Source of the DNA: JBFJKD01 sp041600415
Lineage (GTDB): Bacteria > Pseudomonadota > Gammaproteobacteria > Pseudomonadales > Porticoccaceae
DNA length: 64,000 nt
Reading direction: 5' to 3'
Assembly (NCBI GenBank): GCA_041600415.1
Contig: JBFIKF010000003.1
Coordinates: 186,001 to 250,000, forward strand
Shown here: positions 1 to 8,992 of the stretch, one piece after another
Position numbering within the stretch: the stretch's first letter is position 1
How the letters are laid out: each line of letters starts with the position of its first letter
The notes under the pieces: generated by a model
The model's database searches: none
What the model saw: only the letters and a program-made list of their open reading frames with translations
Told to the model about the DNA's origin: nothing
Program-made: the position numbers and the translations under genes

Positions 1-1620
1 CTCGGACAAGCGTCTGGCAGCGCCAGTCAAACCATAGATGCTCGTGGCCGCGCGGTCACCCCCGGATTTGTCGACATTCATACCCATTACGACGCGCAAA
101 TTCTGTGGGACCGTATGCTGACAATCTCCCCCTGGCACGGGGTTACCACCGTCGTTCTGGGAAACTGCGGTTTCGGGGTAGCGCCGACTCGTCCCGAGCA
201 CCGGGATTTAATCGTGCGTACACTGGAAAAAGTTGAAGGGATGAGTCCCGAGGCGCTCAACGCAGGTATGGGTGAGGTGTGGCCATTTGAAACATTTCCC
301 CAGTATCTCGATGCTATTGAACGGGCGGGTAGCGCCATTAACATCGGCGTGCTGATTGGTCACACTCCCACCCGACTGTACGTGATGGGTGAAGAAGCGA
401 CGGAAAGAGAGGCCAGCGTCGACGAAGTGGCGCGCATGCGTACGATCGTCAACGAAGCGCTGGATGCCGGTGCCATAGGCTTCGCAACATCCAAGTCTCC
501 GACTCATGTCGGCTACGGTGGTCGCCCGATTCCAAGCCGCGTAGCCGCGTACGATGAAATTAAAGCGCTGGTCTCGACACTGCAGGGACGGGATCACGGC
601 ATTCTCCAGGCGACGGCGGGCAAGGAACTGTGGTTCGACGAATATGCTGAACTGTGCGCGAACTACGGCATCACTATTTCCTGGACGGCAATGCTCGCTG
701 GCATGGTGAGTGCCGACGCTCATCGCGATCAGATGCGACGCACCGATGAACTGGTCGCACAGGGTTTTAATATTGTGCCGCAGGTAACCCCGCGGCCCCT
801 GTATTTCGAATTTCAATTCAAGGATCCCTTTCCGTTTGAAGCCCTCAGCGTTTTTCGACCGATCGCTGCTGCGGACGCAGCGGGCAAGACAAAGATCTAT
901 GCGGATCCCGCATTTCGCGCGGCAGTAAAGGAAAAAATGGCCAGTATTCGCCCATCCTTTCAGCATGCCTGGGCCAACTCGATTATCTCCGTGTGCCCAC
1001 CCCACCCCGAGTACGAAGAGCGCACGGTCAGCGCAGTCGCGGCTGAACTCGGTGTCGACAGTATAGATTTAGGTTTTGATCTCGCCCTGGCGAGTGCTCT
1101 GGAAGCGCGCTTTCGCATGCCGGTAGCCAATACCAACGAAGCGGATGTAGCCGAACTGCTCGCCAATAAGAACGCGGTGATTGGTCTGTCCGACGCCGGT
1201 GCACACGCCAGTCAACTGTGCGACGCCTGTTTACCAACCTATTTGCTGGGTCGTTGGGTGCGCGAAAAACAGGCCATGTCCTTCGAAGAAGGCATTCGCA
1301 TGCTCACCTCCCGCCCGGCCGAAGTGTTTCGCATTGCGGACCGGGGCACACTGAAAGTAGGCGCCCCGGCCGATGTGCTGGTGATAGACCCGCAAACCGT
1401 TCACTCCGGAAAGCTCGAACGGATCTACGACCAGCCAGCCGGACAGGATCGCCTGATTGTACAGGCCACCGGTATCGACGCGGTCGTAGTCAATGGGGTG
1501 CTGCTGCGCCAGCATGGTATTGACCAAATCGACCCCACCGGCAAATTACCGGGGAAACTACTGCGCGGTGGTCGTGCTGCACAGGCCTCGTTACAGGCGA
1601 TTACGCCCATCAGTGGTTGA
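1..1620 (+). CDS. N-acyl-D-amino-acid deacylase-like amidohydrolase (5' end outside window)
   Basis: The reading frame is open from base 1, so the start lies upstream; 539 residues are visible. Near visible residues 22-32 it has GFVDIHTHYDA, the HxH metal site of amidohydrolases, then GNCGFGVAP at about residues 58-66, and SDAGAH near residue 397, which supplies the late Asp. This order is that of the D-aminoacylase (amidohydrolase_3) family, zinc hydrolases that remove acyl groups from N-acyl-D-amino acids. The C-terminus (GAPADVLVIDPQTV) is the usual small beta-sandwich portion. The substrate cannot be read from sequence; related proteins act on other cyclic or linear amides. No partner gene is visible on this side. 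Confidence 0.85.
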   Translation, partial: LGQASGSASQTIDARGRAVTPGFVDIHTHYDAQILWDRMLTISPWHGVTTVVLGNCGFGVAPTRPEHRDLIVRTLEKVEGMSPEALNAGMGEVWPFETFPQYLDAIERAGSAINIGVLIGHTPTRLYVMGEEATEREASVDEVARMRTIVNEALDAGAIGFATSKSPTHVGYGGRPIPSRVAAYDEIKALVSTLQGRDHGILQATAGKELWFDEYAELCANYGITISWTAMLAGMVSADAHRDQMRRTDELVAQGFNIVPQVTPRPLYFEFQFKDPFPFEALSVFRPIAAADAAGKTKIYADPAFRAAVKEKMASIRPSFQHAWANSIISVCPPHPEYEERTVSAVAAELGVDSIDLGFDLALASALEARFRMPVANTNEADVAELLANKNAVIGLSDAGAHASQLCDACLPTYLLGRWVREKQAMSFEEGIRMLTSRPAEVFRIADRGTLKVGAPADVLVIDPQTVHSGKLERIYDQPAGQDRLIVQATGIDAVVVNGVLLRQHGIDQIDPTGKLPGKLLRGGRAAQASLQAITPISG

Positions 1621-1838
1621 TTTCCCGGCTTGGATGATGGAGTTGATCCACCACCTAACCCTGATATTTATCCGCCTGTGGTCTGTCAGGGAATATTACC
1701 GGACAGCACAAAATTCTTCCTCCTGCTGCGCAAAGCCCCCTATACTCCGGGGCTATGCGGCGCGTTACGGGATTAGGTATGATCGACCCTGCCCATTAAC
1801 GTTTATAGTGGGGTTTGCCAGGTAAAAAAATTTAGCTT

Positions 1839-3224
1839 ATGCAAGAAACCGAAAACAAACATAATCACTGGCTCTACCACCCATCCACACTGTTCCGTGG
1901 CGTGGTGCTGATCGGCGTCATCGCCACCATCTTTGCAACCTACACCAGGGGGGGCACGCTCGACCCTGAACCTGCTCTCGGCATGGGTGTAGCCATTCTA
2001 TATTTCGTGATTTCGCTGAGCATTCTCCGAATCTTTACTTACGACGATAATGGCTTCGCCATGGCACTACGCATTTTTGCGCTGGGCGACGCGTTCCTGA
2101 TCGGTATTTTTATCGCATTGATCAATTTTAGTATTTTACCCCTGGTCATGTTTTTCATGGTTATCCAGTGTGACGCCCTGCGTGCGGGTGGTCGTGAAAA
2201 ATGGTTCGAGCACAATATCGCGTTGGCTGCCGGTATGCTGATCGTGGTAGGGCTGGGTCATCCCACCTGGCAAATCGATCTGCAACAGCCGATAAATTTG
2301 GTGGGAATGGGTGCATTTATTCTGTATTTTTCCCTGTACGCTCTGCTGACATTCAAGGATACCAACGGTCTCCGGCGCCGGGTGGTCGACCTGGAAAAGC
2401 TCCAGGTGCAGCTAAAGTTGAGAAACTACAAATTATCCAAATACCTCTCCCCTACGCTCCGCCAGGCCATTCAGTCCGGTCGCGACGTTAAGCTTGAAAC
2501 TCAACGTAAAAAATTGGCCATATTTTTCTCCGACATTAAAGGTTTCAGTGAACTTGCAGAGGAGATGGACGCCGACGCGCTCACCGCGCTGTTGAACAGC
2601 TATCTTACCGAAATGTCGGAAATCGCCCTGCAACACGGCGGCACCATTGATAAATTTATCGGCGATGCCATCATGGTGTTTTTTGGCGATCCCACCAGCA
2701 AGGGACCGAAACTTGATAGTGTTGCCTGTGTGAGCATGGCCATTGCCATGAAAAAGCGTATGAAAGAATTACAATTGCGCTGGCTTAACCAGGGCATTCA
2801 AAAACCCCTGGAAATACGCATGGGCATTAATGTTGGCTATTGCACAGTGGGAAATTTCGGCACGGAAAATCGTCTCGACTACACTTTGCTAGGCACCGAG
2901 GTTAACCTCACCAGCCGCCTTGAATCAGCTGCTGAAGCGGGGGAAATTCTTATCTCCCATGAAACCTACATGTTGGTTAAAGATGTAATCATGTGTCGCG
3001 ACAAGGGTGAAATCACCGCCAAGGGATTTCAGCACCCGGTCAAGGTCTATTCGGTGGTTGATTTGCGCAAGAACATGGGCAAGGATCAGAATTATTTTGA
3101 GCACGCGACCGAAGGATTTTCCATTTATATGGATATAGATAAAATCCGTAATTACGATAAGGAAAAAGTATTGCAGGCCCTCGAAAACGCCCACGAACAC
3201 CTGAAACAAAAAACCATTATGTAA
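1839..3224 (+). CDS. membrane-anchored class III adenylate cyclase
   Basis: 461 residues. Roughly residues 20-165 form about six hydrophobic helices; a linker follows and then a class III cyclase catalytic domain at about 225-410. The metal-binding aspartates are D232 (FFSDIKGFSEL) and D276 (IGDAIMVFFGD). Lys in IDKFIGD and Asp in RLDYTLLG are the residues that normally select ATP over GTP, so cAMP is the likely product. GNFGTENRLDYT and NLTSRLESAA hold the transition-state Asn/Arg region. The ATG lies after an A-rich stretch with no strong Shine-Dalgarno. It stands alone, convergent with queF. The N-terminal sensor domain is unassigned, so its stimulus is unknown. Confidence 0.9.
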   Translation: MQETENKHNHWLYHPSTLFRGVVLIGVIATIFATYTRGGTLDPEPALGMGVAILYFVISLSILRIFTYDDNGFAMALRIFALGDAFLIGIFIALINFSILPLVMFFMVIQCDALRAGGREKWFEHNIALAAGMLIVVGLGHPTWQIDLQQPINLVGMGAFILYFSLYALLTFKDTNGLRRRVVDLEKLQVQLKLRNYKLSKYLSPTLRQAIQSGRDVKLETQRKKLAIFFSDIKGFSELAEEMDADALTALLNSYLTEMSEIALQHGGTIDKFIGDAIMVFFGDPTSKGPKLDSVACVSMAIAMKKRMKELQLRWLNQGIQKPLEIRMGINVGYCTVGNFGTENRLDYTLLGTEVNLTSRLESAAEAGEILISHETYMLVKDVIMCRDKGEITAKGFQHPVKVYSVVDLRKNMGKDQNYFEHATEGFSIYMDIDKIRNYDKEKVLQALENAHEHLKQKTIM

Positions 3225-3248
3225 TCCATGCGGCGCAAAGGTTTGCTG

Positions 3249-4085
3249 TCATTGACGCACCTGGCGCGCACCGGAATCGGGCCACCCTGCCCCCGATGTA
3301 TAATCGCCCGTCGTGCGTAACGGATTTATATCAATGCCACCACGGCGCGTATAGCGCGCATATACCGTCAAATCTTGCGGCTGACACCGCCGTTGAATAT
3401 CGATGAATATTTGCTCGACACAGTGTTCGTGAAAGTCGGCGTGGTTGCGAAACGAGACGATATAGCGCAGCAGACCGGCATGATCAATAGCTTTGCCGCG
3501 ATAACTGATCTTAATACTTGCCCAGTCGGGCTGACCAGTCGCCGGGCAATTGGATTTCAGCAGGTCGCTGTATAACGTTTCCGACTGAATGGTGTCGCCG
3601 CAAAGCTCAAGCAGCTCCACATTGGGCTGGTAATCCGTGCAGGCCACAGCGAGATTATCGAGACACCGCCCCGAAAAACTGCCACCAGCGCGGCGTTGAT
3701 AATCCGACAGAGCAGATAACTTGACCTCAACGTTGCCAGCACATGCTGCGCGCAGGTCACGGGCGATGGTTGATTCTATTTCCGAGCTATCCGCAAAACA
3801 CTGCTGATTAAGAGAGTTGAGGTACAACTTGAGGGATTTTGATTCAATTAAAAAGATGGATTCACAGGCTATGGCAAACTCGCCAATGGCCACCTGCGGC
3901 TTACCCAGATTGTCCAGCCAGGAAATTTCGTAGGCAGTCCACAGGTCCACGCCGCTAAATGGTAGTGGTGCCGACAGATTTAGAACGTCCCTGCCAGTAG
4001 CCCGCGGCAACGGGCACAATAATGATGGATCATAGCGCTGCGGATATTGCGTGACTTTGCCCAATGGTGTGCGCTCTTCGTGCAT
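3249..4085 (-). CDS. queF: NADPH-dependent 7-cyano-7-deazaguanine reductase QueF
   Basis: Reduces the nitrile of preQ0 to the aminomethyl group of preQ1 in queuosine tRNA biosynthesis. With ATG at 4085 (MHEERTPLGKV) it has 278 residues, the length of the long, two-fold bacterial form. Visible signatures are ESKSLKLYLNS, the nucleophilic Cys180 in SNCPATGQPDW, and Asp187 seven residues later, the same spacing as the E. coli enzyme. A longer frame extends to 4160 but would overlap the permease gene, and the conserved N-terminus begins at 4085. It follows the ABC permease stop by two bases, so it is probably co-transcribed with the exporter. A separate QueC-like gene lies at 31.4 kb but seems to belong to a defence operon. 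Confidence 0.95.
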   Translation of the reverse strand: MHEERTPLGKVTQYPQRYDPSLLCPLPRATGRDVLNLSAPLPFSGVDLWTAYEISWLDNLGKPQVAIGEFAIACESIFLIESKSLKLYLNSLNQQCFADSSEIESTIARDLRAACAGNVEVKLSALSDYQRRAGGSFSGRCLDNLAVACTDYQPNVELLELCGDTIQSETLYSDLLKSNCPATGQPDWASIKISYRGKAIDHAGLLRYIVSFRNHADFHEHCVEQIFIDIQRRCQPQDLTVYARYTRRGGIDINPLRTTGDYTSGAGWPDSGARQVRQ

Positions 4086-4087
4086 GG

Positions 4088-4861
4088 TCAGGCTCTCAGG
4101 CGCTTGCCTTTGGCCAGCAGGTACAGGGAGAACGCAAACAACACGACAATAAAGCCGCAAATAATGCCAAATGCAAAGCCGATGTGAATATCCGAAACTC
4201 CAAGCAGGCCATGGCGAAAAGCATTCACCATGTACAATACCGGATTCACCATGGATACGTTTTGCCAGAATGGCGGCAACAGGTCAATGGAATAAAAAAC
4301 ACCACCCAGGTAGGTTAACGGCGTCAGCACAAAAGTCGGAATTATGGATATATCGTCAAACGACTGGGCAAATACCGCATTAACCAGGCCCGCCAGGGAA
4401 AACAGCACGGATGTCAATACCACCACCGCCACCGTGATACCCAGATGCTGCACATGCAATTTGGTAAAAAACAGTGACAGTAGGGTCACAGTAAGACCCA
4501 CCGCCAAACCGCGCGCCACACCGCCGATAACAAAACCTAGCAAAATAACGTAATTGGGTACCGGAGAGACCAACAACTCTTCGATACTGCCGGAAAATTT
4601 GTTGCCGAAAAAGGAAGACACAACGTTACCGTAGGAATTCGTAATCACCGACATCATAATCAATCCCGGCACCACAAATTCCATGTAACTAAAACCTGCC
4701 ATTTGCCCAATTCGCGGCCCGATCAACGTACCGAAGATAATAAAATACAGCACAATGGTGATGGCGGGCGGCAACAAGGTCTGCTGCCATATACGTACAA
4801 AACGGCGCACTTCCTTGGCAACCAGTGTGACAAACGCGATCCACTGCTCCGCATAACTCAT
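4088..4861 (-). CDS. ABC-2 type transporter permease
   Basis: 257 residues with about six transmembrane helices and the ABC-2 signature region (GLIMMSVITNSYGNVVSSFFGNKFSGSIEELLVSPV, residues about 66-101). This is the YadH/DrrB-like group of exporter permeases, which usually pair with a single ATPase. Its ATG overlaps the TGA of the upstream ATPase gene by 4 nt (ATGA), which implies translational coupling. Together they form an inner-membrane exporter whose substrate cannot be deduced here. queF begins two bases after its stop. Confidence 0.9.
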   Translation of the reverse strand: MSYAEQWIAFVTLVAKEVRRFVRIWQQTLLPPAITIVLYFIIFGTLIGPRIGQMAGFSYMEFVVPGLIMMSVITNSYGNVVSSFFGNKFSGSIEELLVSPVPNYVILLGFVIGGVARGLAVGLTVTLLSLFFTKLHVQHLGITVAVVVLTSVLFSLAGLVNAVFAQSFDDISIIPTFVLTPLTYLGGVFYSIDLLPPFWQNVSMVNPVLYMVNAFRHGLLGVSDIHIGFAFGIICGFIVVLFAFSLYLLAKGKRLRA

Positions 4862-5799
4862 TGCCCGCCTCCAACATCGATGCCGGTACCCTGCACCATC
4901 GACACAAACAACTCCTCAAGACGATTGGCTTTATTGCGCATACTGATCACATGAATTCCCAGCACATCCAGAGTTGCAAACAGCTCATTAATCGACTGGG
5001 ACTTTTCCACCTGCACCTCGAAACTGTGTTGATCCAGCAGTTTACCGGGGTATCCGGGTATTTCTGGAAAGACGCTGAGCGGCTCACGGGTATCGAGTAT
5101 AAACACCTCCTTGTTCAGCGTGGTTAGCAGGGCGCGTACGCTAGTGTTTTGCACGATTATGCCGCGATCGATAATCGCCACATTACGACACAAGCTTTCG
5201 GCTTCTTCCAGATAATGGGTGGTTAATATAATCGTAGTGCCGCGGGCGTTAATGTCTTTTAGAAACTGCCACATAGAACGGCGTAATTCGATATCCACAC
5301 CCGCCGTGGGCTCGTCAAGGATCAGCAGTTTGGGCTCGTGCACCAGCGCCCGTGCGATCATCAGACGGCGTTTCATACCACCGGACAACAGTCGCGCCTG
5401 TTGATCCCGCTTGTCCCACAGACCGAGACGCCGCAAATATTGCTCTGCACGCTGCGCCGCCAGCTTGCGGGGCAACCCGTAATAGCCGCCCTGGGTCACG
5501 ACGATGTCGAAGACTTTTTCAAATTGATTAAAGTTGAATTCCTGAGGCACCAGCCCGAGGTCGTGCTTGGCCAGGGAAAAATGAGTGTCGATATTCGTGC
5601 CAAATATTTCGACGTGCCCAGCGGTTTTGCGCACCAGCGAACACAGTATCCCGATGGTCGTCGACTTGCCGGCACCATTCGGCCCGAGCAGCGCAAAAAA
5701 GTCCCCCTGCTGCACCTCCAGAGAGATGCCCTTCAGCGCCTCGTGACCGTTATCGTAGACTTTGCTGAGATGATTAATCCGTAATGCTGGTATACCCAT
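4858..5799 (-). CDS. ABC transporter ATP-binding protein
   Basis: 313 residues from the ATG at 5799 (MGIPALRINHLSKVY). Walker A is GPNGAGKST, the signature is LSGGMKRR, Walker B is LLILDEPT, and the switch His lies in ILTTHYLEEAE. The C-terminal extension (about 220-313) is typical of ATPases partnered with ABC-2 permeases (DrrA/YadG-like). The frame stays open to 5907, but that extension runs through the tRNA terminator hairpin, so 5799 is preferred; TAGGT six bases upstream is a modest ribosome site. Overlaps the permease gene by 4 nt. Confidence 0.92.
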   Translation of the reverse strand: MGIPALRINHLSKVYDNGHEALKGISLEVQQGDFFALLGPNGAGKSTTIGILCSLVRKTAGHVEIFGTNIDTHFSLAKHDLGLVPQEFNFNQFEKVFDIVVTQGGYYGLPRKLAAQRAEQYLRRLGLWDKRDQQARLLSGGMKRRLMIARALVHEPKLLILDEPTAGVDIELRRSMWQFLKDINARGTTIILTTHYLEEAESLCRNVAIIDRGIIVQNTSVRALLTTLNKEVFILDTREPLSVFPEIPGYPGKLLDQHSFEVQVEKSQSINELFATLDVLGIHVISMRNKANRLEELFVSMVQGTGIDVGGGQ

Positions 5800-5885
5800 A
5801 ATACCTACAGTGCCATGCTGCTTCGGTGACTGCGACAAAGGCCGTGTCCAAGGCGACAGTCTATTATAGCTGGCAGGCAGTGTGT

Positions 5886-5923
5886 AAAAAAAAGGCGCAG
5901 AACTCAAAGAGCTGCGCCTTTTT
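5886..5923 (-). terminator. intrinsic terminator after the tRNA pair
   Basis: A-tract, GGCGCAG, loop containing ctcaaagag, CTGCGCC, T-tract. The perfect GC stem is flanked by A's on one side and T's on the other, so it could work in both directions. It lies immediately downstream of tRNA-Gly on the minus strand and just upstream of the ABC ATPase gene. Confidence 0.85.
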
Positions 5924-5926
5924 GAC

Positions 5927-6002
5927 TGGAGCGGGAAACCGGGTTCGAACCGGCGACCTCAACCTTGGCAAGGTTGCGCTCTACCAACTGAGCTATTCCC
6001 GC
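5927..6002 (-). tRNA. tRNA-Gly(GCC)
   Basis: 76 nt on the minus strand from GCGGGAATAGCTCAG to an encoded CCA. The anticodon stem-loop is CAACC-TTGCCAA-GGTTG, giving anticodon GCC. The T-arm carries GGTTCGAACC, and the acceptor stem GCGGGAA pairs with TTCCCGC. It is followed by an intrinsic terminator and lies 44 nt downstream of tRNA-Glu, so the two are probably one transcript. Confidence 0.97.
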
Positions 6003-6046
6003 TAAACCGACCTGAAAACCTGCACTGTTCTCATGCCGATTAAAAA

Positions 6047-6122
6047 TGGCGTCCCGTAGGGGAGTCGAACCCCTGTTACCGCCGTGAAAGGGCGGTGTCC
6101 TAGGCCTCTAGACGAACGGGAC
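6047..6122 (-). tRNA. tRNA-Glu(TTC)
   Basis: 76 nt on the minus strand from GTCCCGTTCGTCTAGAGG to an encoded CCA. The anticodon stem-loop is CCGCC-CTTTCAC-GGCGG, giving anticodon TTC. Acceptor and T-stems pair fully. It is the first gene of the tRNA-Glu/tRNA-Gly pair. Confidence 0.97.
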
Positions 6123-6215
6123 TGGAACCCTCCGCAAGTCAAGAAATCCTGACAACGAGAGAGGCGCGCATTCTAGGAATACTACCCCACACTGTCAAGC
6201 CCGACCTGCCCCGGA

Positions 6216-6956
6216 TCATTCGAACCTGGCGGCAAGTTCTCCCAGCACACTACGCAGCCGCGCGCCATTCACCCCCAAATCGCTGACACCGAGGCGCGAT
6301 GCAGAACGCATATCCACCTCAGCCCCATCGCCACGGGGTCGTACACGAATAACCACATCATCCTTGAATCCGAATAGCGGCGTGGTCGCCACCGCCTCTA
6401 CCTGCAGGGCATTCGCATCGGTATCCGCCTCGCTAAGCTTCGTTTCGCCGGAAACAGTCCAGCCGCGCTCGGCGACTATTTCGAGCACCACGGCATACAC
6501 CGCCGCCGCAGGCGCTGTAAGCTGTAGCGTCTCAATATCTGGATAGGCTTGCCGCTGTAATGCCGCTAATTCTGCGCCCGCGTACACAGGACTATTGTCC
6601 TCTGCGCTACGCTGGGTCTGGGCGTACTGATACAACGGCGGCTGTACAGTGTCGGTAGTAATATCGTGAATGGGTGGCGCTCGAAACCCCACGACGCCGA
6701 CCCGCGCCACGACAATAACTACCGGGATTGCGCACACCACCACCAGCAGCAACCAGTGGCCAGTATCCCCACCACGCACCATAGCAACAAATACCGCGAG
6801 GCCCGCCGCCACGACCACCAGCGCGCAACCGAGCAAACCGAGCCCGTAAGCGCTAAAGCTAATCCTGAAGGGCAACCATCCAAAGCGAAAGCTCAGTACG
6901 CCTAATAGCACTATCAGTAAGCTAATCCATCCCGCACGATAAATCAGGGTTGCCAT
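6216..6956 (-). CDS. DUF1499 family membrane protein
   Basis: 246 residues from the ATG at 6956. Three to four hydrophobic helices occupy about residues 7-95; a soluble domain of about 130 residues follows (PPIHDITTDTVQPP near its start; LFGFKDDVVIRVRP and RSASRLGVSDLGVNG near its end), which is the DUF1499 pattern. The family has no established biochemical role. The frame runs open to 7250, but that extension lies wholly over msrB in another frame, so the longer start is rejected. It begins 7 nt after the msrB stop and is probably co-transcribed with it. Confidence 0.8.
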   Translation of the reverse strand: MATLIYRAGWISLLIVLLGVLSFRFGWLPFRISFSAYGLGLLGCALVVVAAGLAVFVAMVRGGDTGHWLLLVVVCAIPVVIVVARVGVVGFRAPPIHDITTDTVQPPLYQYAQTQRSAEDNSPVYAGAELAALQRQAYPDIETLQLTAPAAAVYAVVLEIVAERGWTVSGETKLSEADTDANALQVEAVATTPLFGFKDDVVIRVRPRGDGAEVDMRSASRLGVSDLGVNGARLRSVLGELAARFE

Positions 6957-6963
6957 CACGTTT

Positions 6964-7365
6964 TTACTCGTCCTGTTTTTCCAGTTGCAAAGACAGGGAA
7001 TTAACGCAGTAACGCAGGCCCGTCGGCTGTGGGCCGTCTTCAAACACATGACCCAGATGAGAACCGCAACGACTACAGGTAATTTCCACCCGGCGCATAC
7101 CCAGACTATTATCCACCTCTTCGTGAATACTGGTCTCATCGACCGCCGCATAAAAACTCGGCCAGCCACTGCCGGAATCATATTTGGTCGTGGCATCAAA
7201 CAACGGCGCCGCGCAACAGGCGCAGGCATACAATCCGGGAGAAGTTTCATGGTAGTACGCGCCGCTGAACGGTCGCTCCGTACCTTTGCCGCGACATACC
7301 TGAAACTGCTCGGGTGTCAGCTTATCGCGCCAGTATTCGTCGTCTTTCTTTTGCCAGTCGTCCAT
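6964..7365 (-). CDS. msrB: peptide-methionine (R)-S-oxide reductase MsrB
   Basis: 133 residues, the normal length of the single-domain enzyme. It reduces the R epimer of methionine sulfoxide in proteins. Two zinc-binding pairs are visible, C48/C51 (ACACCAAPLF) and C97/C100 (CSRCGSHLGHVF), and the catalytic Cys120 lies in RYCVNS. SGSGWPSF is the other family motif. GGGGG lies four bases before the ATG. The DUF1499 gene follows. The partner MsrA is encoded separately at 50.5 kb. Confidence 0.96.
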   Translation of the reverse strand: MDDWQKKDDEYWRDKLTPEQFQVCRGKGTERPFSGAYYHETSPGLYACACCAAPLFDATTKYDSGSGWPSFYAAVDETSIHEEVDNSLGMRRVEITCSRCGSHLGHVFEDGPQPTGLRYCVNSLSLQLEKQDE

Positions 7366-7502
7366 TAAACCCCCGTTGTGGTATGGGCTTGCGCGTCACC
7401 AGAAAATAAATTTTCACAGAAGCCGCCCCGCCCGGTAGTCGTCAAACCGGGTATTTAAGCTACAATATCATTTTTACGCGCTCCTGCAGGAATTGGCAAG
7501 CT

Positions 7503-8720
7503 ATGCGACACATTCAAAAATCGACCAAACTGGACAACGTCTGTTATGACATTCGCGGCCCGGTTCTGGATCATGCCAATCGTCTCGAAGAGGAAGGACA
7601 CCGTATTCTCAAGCTGAATATCGGCAACCCTGCGCCGTTTGGCTTTGAAGCGCCGGACGAAATCATTCAGGATGTCATCCATAACCTGGTAGCCGCGCAG
7701 GGTTACAGTCACTCCAAGGGCGTTTTTAGCGCACGCAAAGCGGTTATGCAACGCTGTCAGATTCAGGGCATTGCCGACGTCGAGATCGAGGATATCATTC
7801 TTGGCAACGGCGTCAGCGAACTTATCGTAATGTCGATGCAGGCACTGCTTAACGATGGCGACGAAGTACTGATTCCCTCACCGGATTATCCCCTGTGGAC
7901 TGCCGCGGTTAACCTGTCCGGTGGTCACCCGGTGCACTACCGCTGCGACGAAGGCAACGACTGGCAGCCGGATCTGGAGGATATACGCGCAAAAATCACC
8001 GACAAAACCCGCGGGATTGTGGTGATCAACCCCAATAATCCTACAGGCGCGGTCTACAGCGAGGACACCCTTAAAAAAATTGTCGGAATCGCTCGGGAGC
8101 ACGGGTTAGTTATTCTCGCGGATGAGATTTACGACCGTATTTTGTTTGACGACGCCGTCCACGTACCCCTGGGCAGTCTCGCCACCGACGTGCTGTGCAT
8201 TACCTTTAACGGGCTGTCCAAAAACTATCGGCTCGCCGGGTTTCGTTCCGGCTGGTTAATTATCAGTGGCGCGAAACATCTGGCACGCAACTATATCCAG
8301 GGCATAGAAATGCTGGCCTCCATGCGGCTGTGTGCAAATGTGCCGGCCATGTACGCTATTCAGACCGCGCTGGGCGGGTATCAAAGCATCAACGATCTGG
8401 TGAAGCCCGGTGGCCGCTTTTACGAGCAGCGCGAACTCGCGTGGAATCTGGTCACCCAGATTCCCGGTGTCAGCTGTGTCAAACCCGGCGGAGCGTTGTA
8501 CCTGTTCCCCAGACTGGACCCGGAAATTTACCCCATTCAAAACGACGAACAGTTGATATTGGAGCTGCTGCTCCAGGAAAAACTGCTACTGGTGCAGGGC
8601 ACTGCGTTTAACTGGATCGACGAGCAACACTTCCGAATGGTGTTTTTACCCCGCGTGGACGAACTTGAAGATGCCATTGGCCGCCTCGGCGAATTTCTAC
8701 GACGTTTGCGCCAGGGTTAA
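7503..8720 (+). CDS. alaA: alanine aminotransferase AlaA (YfbQ type)
   Basis: 405 residues, a class I/II fold-type I PLP aminotransferase. The N-terminus (QKSTKLDNVCYDIRGPVL) and the SKG segment are characteristic of AlaA, which makes alanine from pyruvate and glutamate. PLP-binding features are NPNNPTGAVYS, DEIYDRILFD and Lys240 in LSKNYRLAGFRSGW; the Arg in FRMVFLP near residue 380 should bind the substrate carboxylate. A small PA1571-like gene follows 39 nt downstream in the same direction. Confidence 0.93.
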   Translation: MRHIQKSTKLDNVCYDIRGPVLDHANRLEEEGHRILKLNIGNPAPFGFEAPDEIIQDVIHNLVAAQGYSHSKGVFSARKAVMQRCQIQGIADVEIEDIILGNGVSELIVMSMQALLNDGDEVLIPSPDYPLWTAAVNLSGGHPVHYRCDEGNDWQPDLEDIRAKITDKTRGIVVINPNNPTGAVYSEDTLKKIVGIAREHGLVILADEIYDRILFDDAVHVPLGSLATDVLCITFNGLSKNYRLAGFRSGWLIISGAKHLARNYIQGIEMLASMRLCANVPAMYAIQTALGGYQSINDLVKPGGRFYEQRELAWNLVTQIPGVSCVKPGGALYLFPRLDPEIYPIQNDEQLILELLLQEKLLLVQGTAFNWIDEQHFRMVFLPRVDELEDAIGRLGEFLRRLRQG

Positions 8721-8759
8721 ATTGGGCGCCGCCACAGACAAATACAGGGAATTAAGGTT

Positions 8760-8945
8760 ATGACCAAGAAAATCGATAGCAATAATGGTCCTGAGCAAGA
8801 GACCCACGGTAACCTACCCGGTGCCGCACGTGAGCTAACGAATTTTAACGGCGCGGCACTGCTCGACGAAAACGGCAATGAAATCCCCATTACCGAAAAA
8901 ATGGTGCAAAAAGCGATTGCGGAGCTACAACCCGACGAAAACTAA
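8760..8945 (+). CDS. small PA1571-like protein
   Basis: 61 residues, acidic and without membrane segments. The C-terminal half, GAALLDENGNEIPITEKM, matches my memory of the short PA1571 family of Pseudomonas and relatives (G-x-x-IDxxGREIPITExM), whose role is unknown. CAGGGA lies nine bases before the ATG, a good ribosome site. It probably shares the alaA transcript. The family call is from memory. Confidence 0.65.
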   Translation: MTKKIDSNNGPEQETHGNLPGAARELTNFNGAALLDENGNEIPITEKMVQKAIAELQPDEN

Positions 8946-8992
8946 GCACCTGATGCTGAGCCCTTCAGCGACAACACCCCATCACCAAGTAT

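Noticed and set aside
208..1005. 265-codon minus-strand frame in the D-aminoacylase-like gene
   Set aside because: Opposite to a well-supported coding frame; Cys/Arg-rich translation without family features.
1736..1756. Hairpin agcccc...ggggct as a terminator after the D-aminoacylase-like gene
   Set aside because: No T-tract follows; may be a chance palindrome.
6957..7250. N-terminal extension of the DUF1499 gene to 7,250
   Set aside because: Runs wholly inside msrB in another frame; the membrane-domain start at 6,956 follows the msrB stop by 7 nt.
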